A stretch of DNA of 64,000 nucleotides from DASQFQ01 sp963805525 (GTDB lineage Bacteria; Actinomycetota; Thermoleophilia; Solirubrobacterales; Solirubrobacteraceae), in NCBI GenBank assembly GCA_963805525.1, contig CAWDUT010000007.1, positions 1,116,001 to 1,180,000 of the forward strand, given 5' to 3'. A program made the translations under genes and the position numbers. Numbering within the stretch: position 1 is the first letter of the stretch; each line of letters begins with the position of its first letter. Below the pieces are notes generated by a model that had not been told where the DNA came from, did not search any database, and worked only from the letters and a program-made list of their open reading frames with translations. Positions 1 to 9,867 of this stretch are shown here, in pieces.

Positions 1-544
1 GCGACGTGCGGTCGAGGATCAGCACGCCGTCGAGGTGGTCCATCTCGTGCTGGAGCACTCGCGCCTCGAGCCCGGACGCCTCGATCAGGATCTCCTCGCC
101 GGTCTCGTCCTGCGCCCGGACCCGCACGTGGATGGGGCGATCGACGTCGACGAGCACGTTGGGCAGCGACAGGCAGCCCTCCTCGAGCGCCTCCTCGTCG
201 CGGCTCGACCACTCGAGCACCGGGTTGACGACCGCGGCCACCGGCGCGTCGGGGTCGACGCGGTAGACGAGCACGCGGTGCATGACCCCGAGCTGCGTGG
301 CGGCGAGCCCGATGCCGAGCGCGTCGTTCATCAGGTCGCCCATCCGCCGGATCTCCTCGCGCAGGCCGTCGTCGAAGCGCTCGACCGGCAGCGCGCGGCT
401 CTTGAGCACCGGATCGCCGTACTTGCGCACGAGCCGCAGCGCGGCGTCGCGCCGCGCGCGCGTCTCCGGATCGAGCCGCGCGTAGCGGTCCTCCGGCTGC
501 TCGGGCTCGACCTCGATCGGAGGGACGGGATCCTCGTGCGCCAT
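1..544 (-). CDS. def: Peptide deformylase, partial (C-terminus beyond left edge)
   Basis: Removes the N-formyl group from nascent proteins. It is a cytosolic metallohydrolase acting at the ribosome exit. The visible 181 residues contain all three family motifs: GIGLAATQ at about 77-84 (the usual proline is threonine), EGCLS at 122-126 and the metal-binding HEMDH at 166-170. There is an acidic N-terminal extension of about 25 residues before the conserved fold. The ATG at 544-542 is preceded 9 nt upstream by TAGACT (559-554), which overlaps the TAG stop of priA, and no Shine-Dalgarno sequence is visible, so a leaderless start is likely. The gene lies directly downstream of priA on the same strand. 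Confidence 0.93.
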   Translation of the reverse strand, partial: MAHEDPVPPIEVEPEQPEDRYARLDPETRARRDAALRLVRKYGDPVLKSRALPVERFDDGLREEIRRMGDLMNDALGIGLAATQLGVMHRVLVYRVDPDAPVAAVVNPVLEWSSRDEEALEEGCLSLPNVLVDVDRPIHVRVRAQDETGEEILIEASGLEARVLQHEMDHLDGVLILDRTS

Positions 545-556
545 ACCGCGCCCAGT

Positions 557-2611
557 CTATTGCGGGTCGACGTCCACAGAGAAGGCGACATCCCGCAGCG
601 AGCGGTCGCGCGCCGCCCCTTCGACCGCGCTCGCCACAGCCGCGATCGCCGGCTCGCGCTCGGTCGTCTTGACGACGACCTGGAAGCGCTCGCGCCCGCG
701 CAGGCGGAACAGCGGCGCCGGCCCGAGCACGTCGGTGCCCGCCACCGCCACGCCGTCCGCCACCCGGCCCGCGGCGGCGCGCGCCGCCCGGCCGTCCTCG
801 GCCAGGCAGACCACCCGGATCAGGTCGGCGAACGGCGGGTAGTTCAGCGCCTCGCGCCGCGCCAGCTCGCCGGTCACGAAGCCCGGCGTGTCGTGCCGCG
901 ACGCCGCCTCGATCGCGTGCGCGTCGGGCGCCGTGGTCTGGACCAGCACGTGGCCGCCGCGCGGGCCGCGCCCCGCCCGGCCCGCGAGCTGGGCGATCAG
1001 CGCGAAGGTCCGCTCCTCGGCCCGGAAGTCCGGGAAGCGCAGGGTCGAGTCGGCGTCGAGCACCACGCCGAGGGTCACGTCCGGGAAGTCATGCCCCTTG
1101 GCCACCATCTGGGTGCCGAGCAGCAGCCCGGCGGGCGCCGCGTCGAAGCGCGCCAGTAGCGTCGGCACCGCGTCCTTCGCGCCCGCTGTGTCGGCGTCGA
1201 GCCGGAACACCGGCACGTCGAGCGCCTCGTTGAGCTCCGCCTCCACCCGCTCGGTGCCCGCGCCGTGGCGCGCCACGGAAAGCGAGCCGCAGGCGTCGCA
1301 GCGCTGCGGCACCGGCTCGCGGTGGCCGCAGTGGTGGCAGGCCATCGCGTTCTGCGCCCGGTGCAGCACGAGCGCGACGTCGCACTGCGGGCACTCCCAG
1401 ACCTTCCCGCACGAGCGGCAGGTGAGGAAGTTCGACCACCCGCGGCGGTTGAGCAGAACGATCGCCTTGCGCGCCTCCCCCAGCGCCCGCCGCGTGTCGG
1501 GGTGCAGCGGATGCGTCGTGCCGCGCATGTCCAGCACCCGCACGGGCGGGAGCGGGCGGCCGTCGGCGCGCTCGCGCAGCTCGAGCCGCGGGAGCGCCCG
1601 CCAGGTCTCGGGCCGCGGCGTCGCCGAGCCCACCAGCAGCGCCGCGCCGGCCCGCGCCGCACGCCACGCCGCCACCCGCCGCGCGTCGTAGCGCGGGTCG
1701 CCCTCGTGCTTGTAGGAGCTGTCGTGCTCCTCGTCGACGACCACCAGCCCGAGCCGCTCGACCGGCGCGAACACCGCCGAGCGCGGCCCGACCGCGATCC
1801 GCGCCTCGCCCGAGCGCAGCCGCCGCCACTCGTCGTAGCGCTCGCCCTCGCCGAGCGCGGAGTGCAGCAGCGCGACCGTGTCCCCGAAGCGCGCCTGGAA
1901 GCGCCCGACCGTCTGCGGCGTCAGCGCGATCTCCGGCACCAGCACGATCACGCCCTGCCCGCGCTCGAGCGCCCGCGCCGCCGCGCGCAGGTAGACCTCG
2001 GTCTTGCCCGAGCCGGTGACGCCGTGCAGGAGGTGCTCGCCGCCGTGCTCCACCTCCGCCAGCGCGGCCTCCTGCGCCGCGGTGAGCTCGACCTCGCGAT
2101 CGGCCGGCGGCCGGGTCAGCGGCTCGCGGCGCTCGGCCCGCTCGCCGATCGTCACCAGCCCGCGCTTCTCCAGCCGCCGCAGCGCCCCGAGGTCCTCCCC
2201 CGCCGGGCCGGGCAGCCGCTCGAGCAGCACGCGCTGGCCCGCGGTCAGCCGCTCACCCTCCAGCGACGCGGCCGTGCGCGCCGCCCACTTCCGCAGCCGC
2301 GGCTTGCCCGGCGGCGGGAGCACCAGGGACAAAGCCCGCGCGGGCGTCGACGCGTACTCCGCGGCCATCCACAGCGCCAGCTCGACCAGGTCCGCCGGCA
2401 CCGAGTCCTCGCGCACGGAGGTGGGCGCGATGAGCCGCTCGGGCGCCACATCGGTCTCCTCCGCGAGCCCGACCACCACGCCGTCGAGCTTCTGATGGCC
2501 GAACGGGACCTTCACCACCGACCCGACCTCGACGGGCGCTTCGGGCAGCGCGTAGTCGAACGGGCCGCTGAGACGGCGCGTGGTGGTGAGCGGCTCGACG
2601 CGGGCGATCAC
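557..2611 (-). CDS. priA: Primosomal protein N' (replication restart helicase PriA)
   Basis: 3'-5' superfamily 2 DNA helicase that reloads the replisome at stalled forks. The N-terminal DNA-binding domain is followed by Walker A (GVTGSGKT, about residue 197), a DEEH Walker B and two paired-cysteine zinc knuckles with eight cysteines (CRSC, CPQC, CHHC, CDAC). Some actinobacterial PriA proteins lack the helicase motifs, but here both Walker motifs and the zinc site are intact. I chose the GTG at 2611-2609 (VIARVEPL), giving 684 aa, because earlier in-frame starts would run into the divergent methyltransferase gene. The two starts are only 28 bp apart and appear to share one AT-rich promoter core. 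Confidence 0.93.
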   Translation of the reverse strand: MIARVEPLTTTRRLSGPFDYALPEAPVEVGSVVKVPFGHQKLDGVVVGLAEETDVAPERLIAPTSVREDSVPADLVELALWMAAEYASTPARALSLVLPPPGKPRLRKWAARTAASLEGERLTAGQRVLLERLPGPAGEDLGALRRLEKRGLVTIGERAERREPLTRPPADREVELTAAQEAALAEVEHGGEHLLHGVTGSGKTEVYLRAAARALERGQGVIVLVPEIALTPQTVGRFQARFGDTVALLHSALGEGERYDEWRRLRSGEARIAVGPRSAVFAPVERLGLVVVDEEHDSSYKHEGDPRYDARRVAAWRAARAGAALLVGSATPRPETWRALPRLELRERADGRPLPPVRVLDMRGTTHPLHPDTRRALGEARKAIVLLNRRGWSNFLTCRSCGKVWECPQCDVALVLHRAQNAMACHHCGHREPVPQRCDACGSLSVARHGAGTERVEAELNEALDVPVFRLDADTAGAKDAVPTLLARFDAAPAGLLLGTQMVAKGHDFPDVTLGVVLDADSTLRFPDFRAEERTFALIAQLAGRAGRGPRGGHVLVQTTAPDAHAIEAASRHDTPGFVTGELARREALNYPPFADLIRVVCLAEDGRAARAAAGRVADGVAVAGTDVLGPAPLFRLRGRERFQVVVKTTEREPAIAAVASAVEGAARDRSLRDVAFSVDVDPQ

Positions 2612-2621
2612 GCCGATGACG

Positions 2622-2629
2622 CTATTAGC
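2622..2629. promoter_or_regulatory. Shared divergent -10 region of priA and the methyltransferase gene
   Basis: CTATTAGC is the only AT-rich stretch in the 28-bp gap between the two divergent starts. It reads TATTAG toward the methyltransferase GTG (2640) and TAATAG toward the priA GTG (2611), about 10-11 nt from each start. This fits leaderless transcription in both directions from one near-palindromic element. The assignment is by sequence only. Confidence 0.45.
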
Positions 2630-2639
2630 CTCACCCGTC

Positions 2640-3473
2640 GTGAACCGGTTGCTGCTCGGCGACAACCTCGACCTGATGCGCGCCGAGCCGGACGAGAGCG
2701 TGCAGATGGCCTACCTCGACCCACCGTTCAACACGGGTCGCGACCAGACTCGCCGCACGCTGGTCACCACCGTCGCGGCCGAGGGCGCCGGCGACCGCAC
2801 CGGCTTCGGCGGGCGGCGCTACACGACCGAGATGCTCGAGCAGTCCTCCTACCGCGACGCGTTCGACGACTACCTCGGCTTCCTCGAGCCGCGGCTGCGC
2901 GAGGTGCGCCGCCTCCTCCACCCCACCGGCACGCTCTACTTCCACATCGACTGGCGCGAGGCCCACTACTGCAAGCTGCTGCTCGACGAGCTGTTCGGCC
3001 GCGAGTGCTTCCTCAACGAGCTGATCTGGGCCTACGACTACGGCGCCAAACCGCGGCGCCGCTGGCCGCCCAAGCACGACACGATCCTCGTCTACGTCAA
3101 GCAGGCGAGCGACTACTTCTTCGATGCCGAGGCGGTCGACCGCGAGCCCTACATGGCGCCCGGCCTCGTCACGCCGGAGAAGGCGGCACGCGGCAAGCGC
3201 CCCACCGACGTGATGTGGCACACGATCGTCTCCCCCACCGGGCGCGAGAAGACCGGCTATCCGACGCAGAAGCCGGAGGGGCTGCTGCGGCGCTTCGTCC
3301 AGGCCTCGAGTCGGCCCGGTGACATGTGCATGGACCCGTTCGCCGGCTCCGGGACGCTCGGCGCGGTGGCCGCGAGCCTCGGCCGGCGCTACCTGCTGAT
3401 GGACTCGAGCCCGCAGGCGGTCGGGGTTGCGACAGCACGCCTTCGCCAAGACGGCGATCCCGGGCTACTCTGA
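2640..3473 (+). CDS. Site-specific DNA methyltransferase, beta-class amino (N4/N6), orphan
   Basis: SAM-dependent DNA methyltransferase of the N6_N4_Mtase family, 277 aa from the GTG start. The catalytic motif IV DPPF (residues 27-30) precedes the SAM-binding DPFAGSGT motif near the C-terminus, the order of the beta class. DPP[YF] motifs are typical of N6-adenine or N4-cytosine methylation; the base and target site cannot be told from sequence. No restriction endonuclease or specificity subunit is nearby, so it is probably an orphan methylase with a regulatory or housekeeping role. It is divergent from priA and followed after 6 nt by a small membrane protein gene. Confidence 0.88.
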   Translation: MNRLLLGDNLDLMRAEPDESVQMAYLDPPFNTGRDQTRRTLVTTVAAEGAGDRTGFGGRRYTTEMLEQSSYRDAFDDYLGFLEPRLREVRRLLHPTGTLYFHIDWREAHYCKLLLDELFGRECFLNELIWAYDYGAKPRRRWPPKHDTILVYVKQASDYFFDAEAVDREPYMAPGLVTPEKAARGKRPTDVMWHTIVSPTGREKTGYPTQKPEGLLRRFVQASSRPGDMCMDPFAGSGTLGAVAASLGRRYLLMDSSPQAVGVATARLRQDGDPGLL

Positions 3474-3479
3474 GTCCCC

Positions 3480-4085
3480 GTGCTGCCCTGGCATCAGCAA
3501 CCACGCTTCCGCGTCGCGGGCGCCGCCCTGCTGGCCGGCCTCCTGATCGGCGGGCTCGTCACGCTCGCGCTCGGCTACCAGGGCTCGCCGCCCGCCGCCA
3601 TCCCCGAGCAGAGCGCGGCTGACGCGATCGCCAGCGACCGCGCCGCGGTCGCCACGGCCACCGCGACGCCCGCCCCGCGGGCGAAGGCCAGCGCGCGGCC
3701 CGCGAAGAAGGCCAAGCAGACCAACGTCAGCCTCCCCGTGAGCAGCGCCGCGACCGCGGAGCCGACCGCCACCTCGACGCCGGAGGACGAGGAGCTCGGC
3801 AACAGCCCCGCCTTCGCGCCGGCGCCCACCCGCTCCGCCCCGCGCCGGCAGAGCGTGGTGACCAAGCCCCGCACCCGGACCAAGCCGGTGACCAAGAAGA
3901 CGCCGGCCAAGGCGACCCCGGCGCCGACCGCCGCGCCGCCGCAGCCGGCCGCCACCCCGGTGCCGACCGCGGCCGCGCCGCCGCCGGCCGCCACGGCCAC
4001 CCCCAAGCCGGCACCCAAACCCCCCAAGCCCCCCAAGCCGCACCCGCATCCGGGCGGCGACGACGACGATCCCGGCTCGCCGTAG
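3480..4085 (+). CDS. Membrane-anchored Ala/Pro/Thr/Lys-rich low-complexity protein
   Basis: No recognised family. The 201-aa product has one hydrophobic helix at about residues 14-35 followed by a long tail rich in Ala, Pro, Thr and Lys, ending in a Gly-Asp-rich stretch. This looks like a type II membrane anchor with an extended periplasmic or wall-spanning linker. The GTG at 3480 follows TACTCT (3466-3471) by 8 nt, suggesting a leaderless start; the hexamer overlaps the TGA of the methyltransferase gene. Two C-runs (about 4018-4035) near its 3' end precede the galactokinase reading frame, which opens in the +1 frame with no ordinary start codon. A frameshifted fusion is therefore possible (see findings). 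Confidence 0.65.
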   Translation: MLPWHQQPRFRVAGAALLAGLLIGGLVTLALGYQGSPPAAIPEQSAADAIASDRAAVATATATPAPRAKASARPAKKAKQTNVSLPVSSAATAEPTATSTPEDEELGNSPAFAPAPTRSAPRRQSVVTKPRTRTKPVTKKTPAKATPAPTAAPPQPAATPVPTAAAPPPAATATPKPAPKPPKPPKPHPHPGGDDDDPGSP

Positions 4086-5103
4086 CGTCCGCGCACGCGG
4101 TCCCGGCCGCGTCAATCTGATCGGCGAGCACACCGATTACAACGGTGGGCTGGCGCTGCCGTTCGCGATCGACCGCGGCGTGACGGTGACGGCCGAGCCG
4201 CTGAGCGGCGACCGCGTCGAGGTCGTCGCCTTCGACCTCGCCGAGACCGACGACTTCGCGCTCGCCGACCCCGGCCGGACCGACGGCTGGCGCGCGTTCG
4301 TGCGCGGCACCGTGGCGGAGCTGACCGCCGCGGGCATCGAGCTCGCGCCCGCGCGGCTGGTGATCGAGGCCGACGTGCCGCGCGGCTCGGGCCTGAGCTC
4401 CTCGGCCGCGCTGGAGACGGCGCTGTGCCTGGCGCTGCTCGGGGTCGCCGGCGCCCGCGAGCCCGACCGCGTCGAGCTGGCGAAGCTGTGCTCGCGCGTG
4501 GAGAACGACTGGGTGGGCGCCGAGACCGGCCTGCTCGACCAGCTCGCGTCGCTGCTCGGCGAGGACGGCAGCGCGCTGCGGATCGACTTCAAGACGCTCG
4601 ACATCGAGACCGTCCCGCTCGAGCTGGGCGGCTGGCAGCTCGTCACCGCCGACTCGGGCGCGGCGCACTCGCATGCCGAGGGCGGCTACAACGAGCGCCG
4701 TGCGGAGTGCCGCGCCGCGGCGGAGGCGCTCGGCGTCGAGTACCTCAGCGACGCCGACCCGGAGGCGGCCCGGCGCCTCGCCGGCCCCGAGGGCAAGCGG
4801 GCGCGGCACGTGCTGAACGAGAACCAGCGCGTCGAGGCGACCGTGGCGGCGCTGCACGTGGGGGACTTCGGGACGGTCGGGAAGCTGCTCGACGCGTCGC
4901 ACGCCAGCCTGCGCGACGACTTCGAGGCGTCGGTGCCCGAGGTCGAGGCGACCGTCGAGCGGCTCAAGCGCGCCGGCGCGGCCGGCGCGCGGATGATGGG
5001 CGGGGGCTTCGGCGGCGCCGTGCTGGCGCTGCTACCCCCCGGCTGCGCGCGCCCCCACGGCGTCGTCCCCGTCGCCCCCGGACCCGCCGCCCGCCGGCTC
5101 TGA
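4069..5103 (+). CDS. galK: Galactokinase (GHMP kinase), start codon uncertain
   Basis: Phosphorylates galactose at C1 with ATP, the first step of the Leloir pathway. The galactokinase signature GRVNLIGEHTDYN spans about 4108-4146, followed by the GHMP ATP loop PRGSGLSSSAA (about 4378) and a C-terminal GGGFGG motif. The frame is open back to a TGA at about 3889, yet there is no ATG, GTG or TTG before the signature; the first GTG (4180) would remove it. I set the start at an ATC (4069) only as a placeholder. A non-AUG start, a frameshift from the upstream gene or a sequence error are alternatives. The last 72 bp overlap the convergent small membrane gene. The neighbouring symporter suggests sugar import. 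Confidence 0.8.
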   Translation: MPARRSVRARGPGRVNLIGEHTDYNGGLALPFAIDRGVTVTAEPLSGDRVEVVAFDLAETDDFALADPGRTDGWRAFVRGTVAELTAAGIELAPARLVIEADVPRGSGLSSSAALETALCLALLGVAGAREPDRVELAKLCSRVENDWVGAETGLLDQLASLLGEDGSALRIDFKTLDIETVPLELGGWQLVTADSGAAHSHAEGGYNERRAECRAAAEALGVEYLSDADPEAARRLAGPEGKRARHVLNENQRVEATVAALHVGDFGTVGKLLDASHASLRDDFEASVPEVEATVERLKRAGAAGARMMGGGFGGAVLALLPPGCARPHGVVPVAPGPAARRL

Positions 5104-5379
5104 CGCCTCCTCTTCCTCGCCGAGCGGCCGCCACAGCGCCCAGGCGATGAAGCAGGCGGACATGATGAGCATCCCGATCCCCGCGTAGAGGTTCACGTTG
5201 ATGTCCGCCGACTTCGCGATCGACGCGTCGGACTCGCCGAGCCCGAGCACGGTGAGGATCACGCCGTAGATCAGGAACAGGCCGCCGATCAGCCGGCGGA
5301 TGTCGAACAGCCGCGCCGCCTTGGCGGCACGCTCGGCGTCTGTCTGCTCGGTCTGCTCGATGAGTGGGTCGTCAGCCAT
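5032..5379 (-). CDS. Small two-helix membrane protein, symporter partner
   Basis: 115 aa with two transmembrane helices (about residues 32-48 and 65-85), a charged cytoplasmic N-terminus and an acidic then Gly-rich C-terminus. Small two-helix proteins of this kind often sit next to sodium:solute symporters in actinobacteria; a role as accessory subunit is inferred from position. The ATG is 10 nt after the symporter stop and has a good Shine-Dalgarno AGGAG overlapping that stop, so the pair is probably translationally coupled. Its last 72 bp run antisense through the end of the galactokinase gene. Confidence 0.75.
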   Translation of the reverse strand: MADDPLIEQTEQTDAERAAKAARLFDIRRLIGGLFLIYGVILTVLGLGESDASIAKSADINVNLYAGIGMLIMSACFIAWALWRPLGEEEEASEPAGGGSGGDGDDAVGARAAGG

Positions 5380-5389
5380 TGTCGGTCTC

Positions 5390-7054
5390 CTACCAGAAGA
5401 TGATGCTCAGGACGAGGACGATGCCCAGCACGCCGATCGCCAGGGTGGACGGCTTGCGGTACCAGGCCTGCTCCTCCAGGGACAGCGCTTCGGCTTCGTT
5501 GGCCATGCCGTGGACGAGGCCCTGCAGCTCCTCGATGGGCTTGGGCTGCGTGAACATCGACACGCCCACGCTCACGACCGCGTCGGCCACGAACGCCGCG
5601 ATCGCGCCCCAGAACGCCGCCGCCTGCGGCGACCCGAGGCTGAAGATGCCCCAGGTGTCGCCGTAGTGCGCCACGGCGGCGCCGATCGTGCCCGCCACCA
5701 GCCCCCAGAGGCCGGCCCATGGCGTCATCCGCTTCCAGTACATGCCGATGATGAACGTGGCGAACAGCGGCGCGTTGAAGAAGCTGAACAACAGCTGGAT
5801 GTAATCCATGATGTTGTTGTAACCCGAGGCGATCACGGCGGTCCCGATGCCGACGACGATGCCCGTGACCGTCGCGATACGGCCGAAGTTCAGGTAGTAC
5901 TGGTCGCTCTTGCCGGGCCGGACATACGGCTCCCAGAGGTCGTAGGTGACGACCGTGTTGAACGCCGAGACGTTGGCCGCGACGCCCGCCATGAACGCCG
6001 CCAGCAGGCCCGCCAGCGCGACCCCGAGCATGCCGTTGGGCAGGAACTCGTTCATCAGCAGCGGGATCGCGTTGTTGTACTCGAGGTTCGGATCGTCACC
6101 GCCGAGCCCGGGGATCGTGGCCAGCGCGACCAGGCCGGGGATGATCGTGATCGCCGGGATGAGCGCCTTCGGGTAGGCGCCGATGAGCGGCGTACGCTGC
6201 GCGGCGCTCAGGCTCTTGGCGCTGAGCGCGCGCTGGACCTCGGCGAAGTTCGTCGTCCAGTAGCCGAACGAGAGCACGAAGCCGAGGCCGAAGACAATCG
6301 GGACCCACGAGGCTCCGAGTGGGTTGTCGACGTGGCCGATCCCGGTGCCGACCCAGGAGTGGAACAGCTCGTCCTTGGAGTTGACCTTGTGCGTCGCCTC
6401 CTTGAGGCCGTCCCAGCCGCCGACCTTGTGCAGGCCGACGATCGTCAGCGGGATCAGCGCGGCGAGGATCACGAAGAACTGCAGCACCTCGTTGTAGATC
6501 GCCGAGGAGAGGCCGCCGAGGGTGATGTAGGCGAGCACCACCACGGCGGCCACCACGATGCCCAGGAAGATCGGCCAGCCGAGCATCAGCTTCAGGACCA
6601 GCGCGAGCGCGTACAGGTTCACGCCCGCGATCAGCACGGTCGCGAAGGCGAAGGTCAGCGCGTTGAAGAGGTGCGTCGGCTTGTTGAAGCGCAGGCGCAG
6701 GTACTCGGGCACCGACCGCACCTTCGAGCCGTAATAGAACGGCATCATCACGATGCCGAGGAAGACCATGGCCGGGACGGCGCCGATCCAGTAGTAGTGG
6801 ACCGTGTAGACGCCGTACTGGGCGCCGTTGGCCGCCATGCCGAGGACCTCGAGCGCGCCCAGGTTGGCCGAGATGAACGCGAGGCCGGTGATCCACGCGG
6901 GGAGCGAGCGGCCCGACAGGAAGTAGTCGAGGCTCGTCTTGATGTAGCGCTTCGCCGCGAACCCGATCCCGAGAACGGCGACGAAGTAGATCGCCAGGAT
7001 CACGTAGTCGACCAGATTCGTATCCAGTCGGATCTCTGCTGCCCCGAGCACCAT
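5390..7054 (-). CDS. Sodium:solute symporter (SSS family)
   Basis: Sodium-coupled importer in the cytoplasmic membrane, 554 aa with about 13-14 hydrophobic helices. Family features include the early NLGALEVLG segment, corresponding to the unwound first core helix of sugar-type SSS proteins, and the following SVPEYL motif. The substrate is not certain. The adjacent galactokinase makes a hexose such as galactose or glucose the best guess, but other SSS members carry amino acids or carboxylates. ATG at 7054 is preceded by a purine-rich GGGGAGAGG stretch that can serve as ribosome-binding site. It is followed directly by the small two-helix protein gene. Confidence 0.87.
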   Translation of the reverse strand: MVLGAAEIRLDTNLVDYVILAIYFVAVLGIGFAAKRYIKTSLDYFLSGRSLPAWITGLAFISANLGALEVLGMAANGAQYGVYTVHYYWIGAVPAMVFLGIVMMPFYYGSKVRSVPEYLRLRFNKPTHLFNALTFAFATVLIAGVNLYALALVLKLMLGWPIFLGIVVAAVVVLAYITLGGLSSAIYNEVLQFFVILAALIPLTIVGLHKVGGWDGLKEATHKVNSKDELFHSWVGTGIGHVDNPLGASWVPIVFGLGFVLSFGYWTTNFAEVQRALSAKSLSAAQRTPLIGAYPKALIPAITIIPGLVALATIPGLGGDDPNLEYNNAIPLLMNEFLPNGMLGVALAGLLAAFMAGVAANVSAFNTVVTYDLWEPYVRPGKSDQYYLNFGRIATVTGIVVGIGTAVIASGYNNIMDYIQLLFSFFNAPLFATFIIGMYWKRMTPWAGLWGLVAGTIGAAVAHYGDTWGIFSLGSPQAAAFWGAIAAFVADAVVSVGVSMFTQPKPIEELQGLVHGMANEAEALSLEEQAWYRKPSTLAIGVLGIVLVLSIIFW

Positions 7055-7117
7055 CAACCGCCTCTCCCCTCCCCAGATGACGCGGAGGGTCCTACCCGCT
7101 CGCCGTTTCCTCGAACA

Positions 7118-7147
7118 CTGAGGGCCTCCGAAGTCGGAGGCCCTCAG
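7118..7147 (-). terminator. Hairpin terminator after metK
   Basis: Perfect inverted repeat with 13-bp arms (CTGAGGGCCTCCG / CGGAGGCCCTCAG) and a 4-nt loop, 10 bp past the metK stop and before the symporter gene. There is no clear U-tract, as is common for GC-rich actinobacteria. It probably ends the long aroF-metK operon. Confidence 0.75.
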
Positions 7148-7156
7148 AAACGTTCG

Positions 7157-8385
<1,229 letters not shown>

Positions 8386-8389
<4 letters not shown>

Positions 8390-9867
8390 GGGATCTCGAA
8401 GAACAACTCCGCGGTCGTGTCGTCCTCCTCACGCTGGATGACTGCGCTGGCGGCGCGGACCGGGCGAAGGTCCTCGGCGGTCAACCCGGTCTGCTCGCCT
8501 AACGTGAGGAGCTGGCGTACGTCGAAGAAGCCTAGCGACTCAATCCCGGTCGGAATGGAGGGTATTGCGGCGCGGAACGCGGGCGTGGCCGTCAGGCGGG
8601 CTCCGCCGCGCGTGAGGAAGGCGCCGACCGCGCGCGGATCGGTGGCCGCGACGACGGTGTCGCCGCTGATCGCATAAGTGGGCTGGAAGCCGTCGGAGAC
8701 CCGCAGCGTGAAGGCGTCCACGCCCGCGACCTTCTTGGAGTCGAAGGCGCCCGGGGCGTCCGGGTCCGCGGCCAGCGCACGCGCGACCGGGTCCTGGATG
8801 CGGGCGAGCACCTCGCGCAGGCCCTTGGGGTCGTCGGTGTGGGCTGCGAAGCCGATCACGGGCGCGGCCGCGCCGGTCGCGATCCACGCCGTGAAGCCGT
8901 GGAGGCGGCCGAGGAGGTCGCGGTCGGCGTCGAGCGACGCCTCGGTGCCGAGCACGCTGCGAACGCTGTCGAGCACCCCTGCGCCGCCCACCCGCCCGGC
9001 GGCGGCGGCCGCCGCGGTCGCGTCGGGCGCGGCGAGCATCGCGATCGCGCCCGCGGGCACGCGCGCGGCGAGCGCGGAGACCGTGCCGTGCGGCTTGCCG
9101 GTGCCGACGCTGCGGCCGCGGATCCGCAGCCCCCGGCCGTCCGCCGCGGCGGCGGCGCCGACGGCCCGCAGCCCGGGCTGGTCGAGCAGCGCGGCGATCG
9201 TGCCCGCGACGCCGCCGCTCGCCGCGCGCAGGCCGCGCGGCGCCACGTAGAGCTCCGCCGGCCGCCGCGAGCCCGCCAGCGCGCGCTCGAACGCGGGCGC
9301 CTCGGCGAGCGCCTGCGCGTCGCCGCGGGCGACGTCGATCGAGCGCTGGACGGCGAGCTCCGGCCCGGCGACGAGGAAGCCGCCGACGAACGCCGCCGCG
9401 GTGCCGCCACTGAAGCGCCGCACGACGGCGTCGCGGTAGTGCGCGGCGGGTCGCGCGCCGCTCGCGCGCTGCAGCAGCGCCTCGGCCTTGGGCTCGTCGC
9501 GGACGCTCGCGATCACCAGCGAGCCGAAGCGCCCGCCGCCGAGGTCGACGAGCGCGGCCGCCGCCTCGTCGCCCAGCCACGGCCGGACGTCGCGCTGGAG
9601 GTCGAAGGCGCCCGGCTCGGGCGAGACCGCCTTCAGCGCGGCGTCGCGCGCGGCGTTGTAGCCGGGGAGCTTCGGCGCGAGCGTGGCCAGCCGGCGCGCG
9701 GCCGGATCGGCGGGGTCGGTGTCGAGCCGCGCGAAGGCGAGCGCGGACGCCGGCACCAGCTCGGCGGCGTGGCCGCCGGGCCCGGGGTCGGCCCGCATGT
9801 CGTGGACGGCGATCCCCATGATCGCCAGCAGCAGGGCTATGGACCCCGCCAGGAGCGCGCGGCTCAT
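8386..9867 (-). CDS. DUF3352-like membrane-anchored exported protein
   Basis: 493 aa with an N-terminal hydrophobic helix (residues 4-22) and no lipobox, then a large extracytoplasmic region rich in Ala and Gly. The repeated layout (a PxSALAFARLD opening, then a WLGDEAAAAL segment, then ADGRGLRIRGR) matches the DUF3352 type also seen at 58818-60380. Function is unknown; such proteins are common in this group of actinobacteria. Start and stop overlap its neighbours by 4 nt (ATGA with der and ATGA with metK), so it is co-translated with essential housekeeping genes. Confidence 0.72.

Noticed and set aside
77..330. Peptide deformylase inactive because motif 1 has Thr in place of Pro (GLAATQ)
   Set aside because: That position tolerates substitution, and the metal-binding Cys and HEMDH are intact.
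888..3322. Long open frames antisense to priA and others (for example 1265-3322)
   Set aside because: Arg/Ala/Gly-rich translations without family motifs, typical shadow frames of GC-rich coding DNA opposite well-supported genes.
4180..5103. GTG 4180 as the galactokinase start
   Set aside because: It would remove the GEHTDYN substrate motif that is encoded just upstream in the same open frame.
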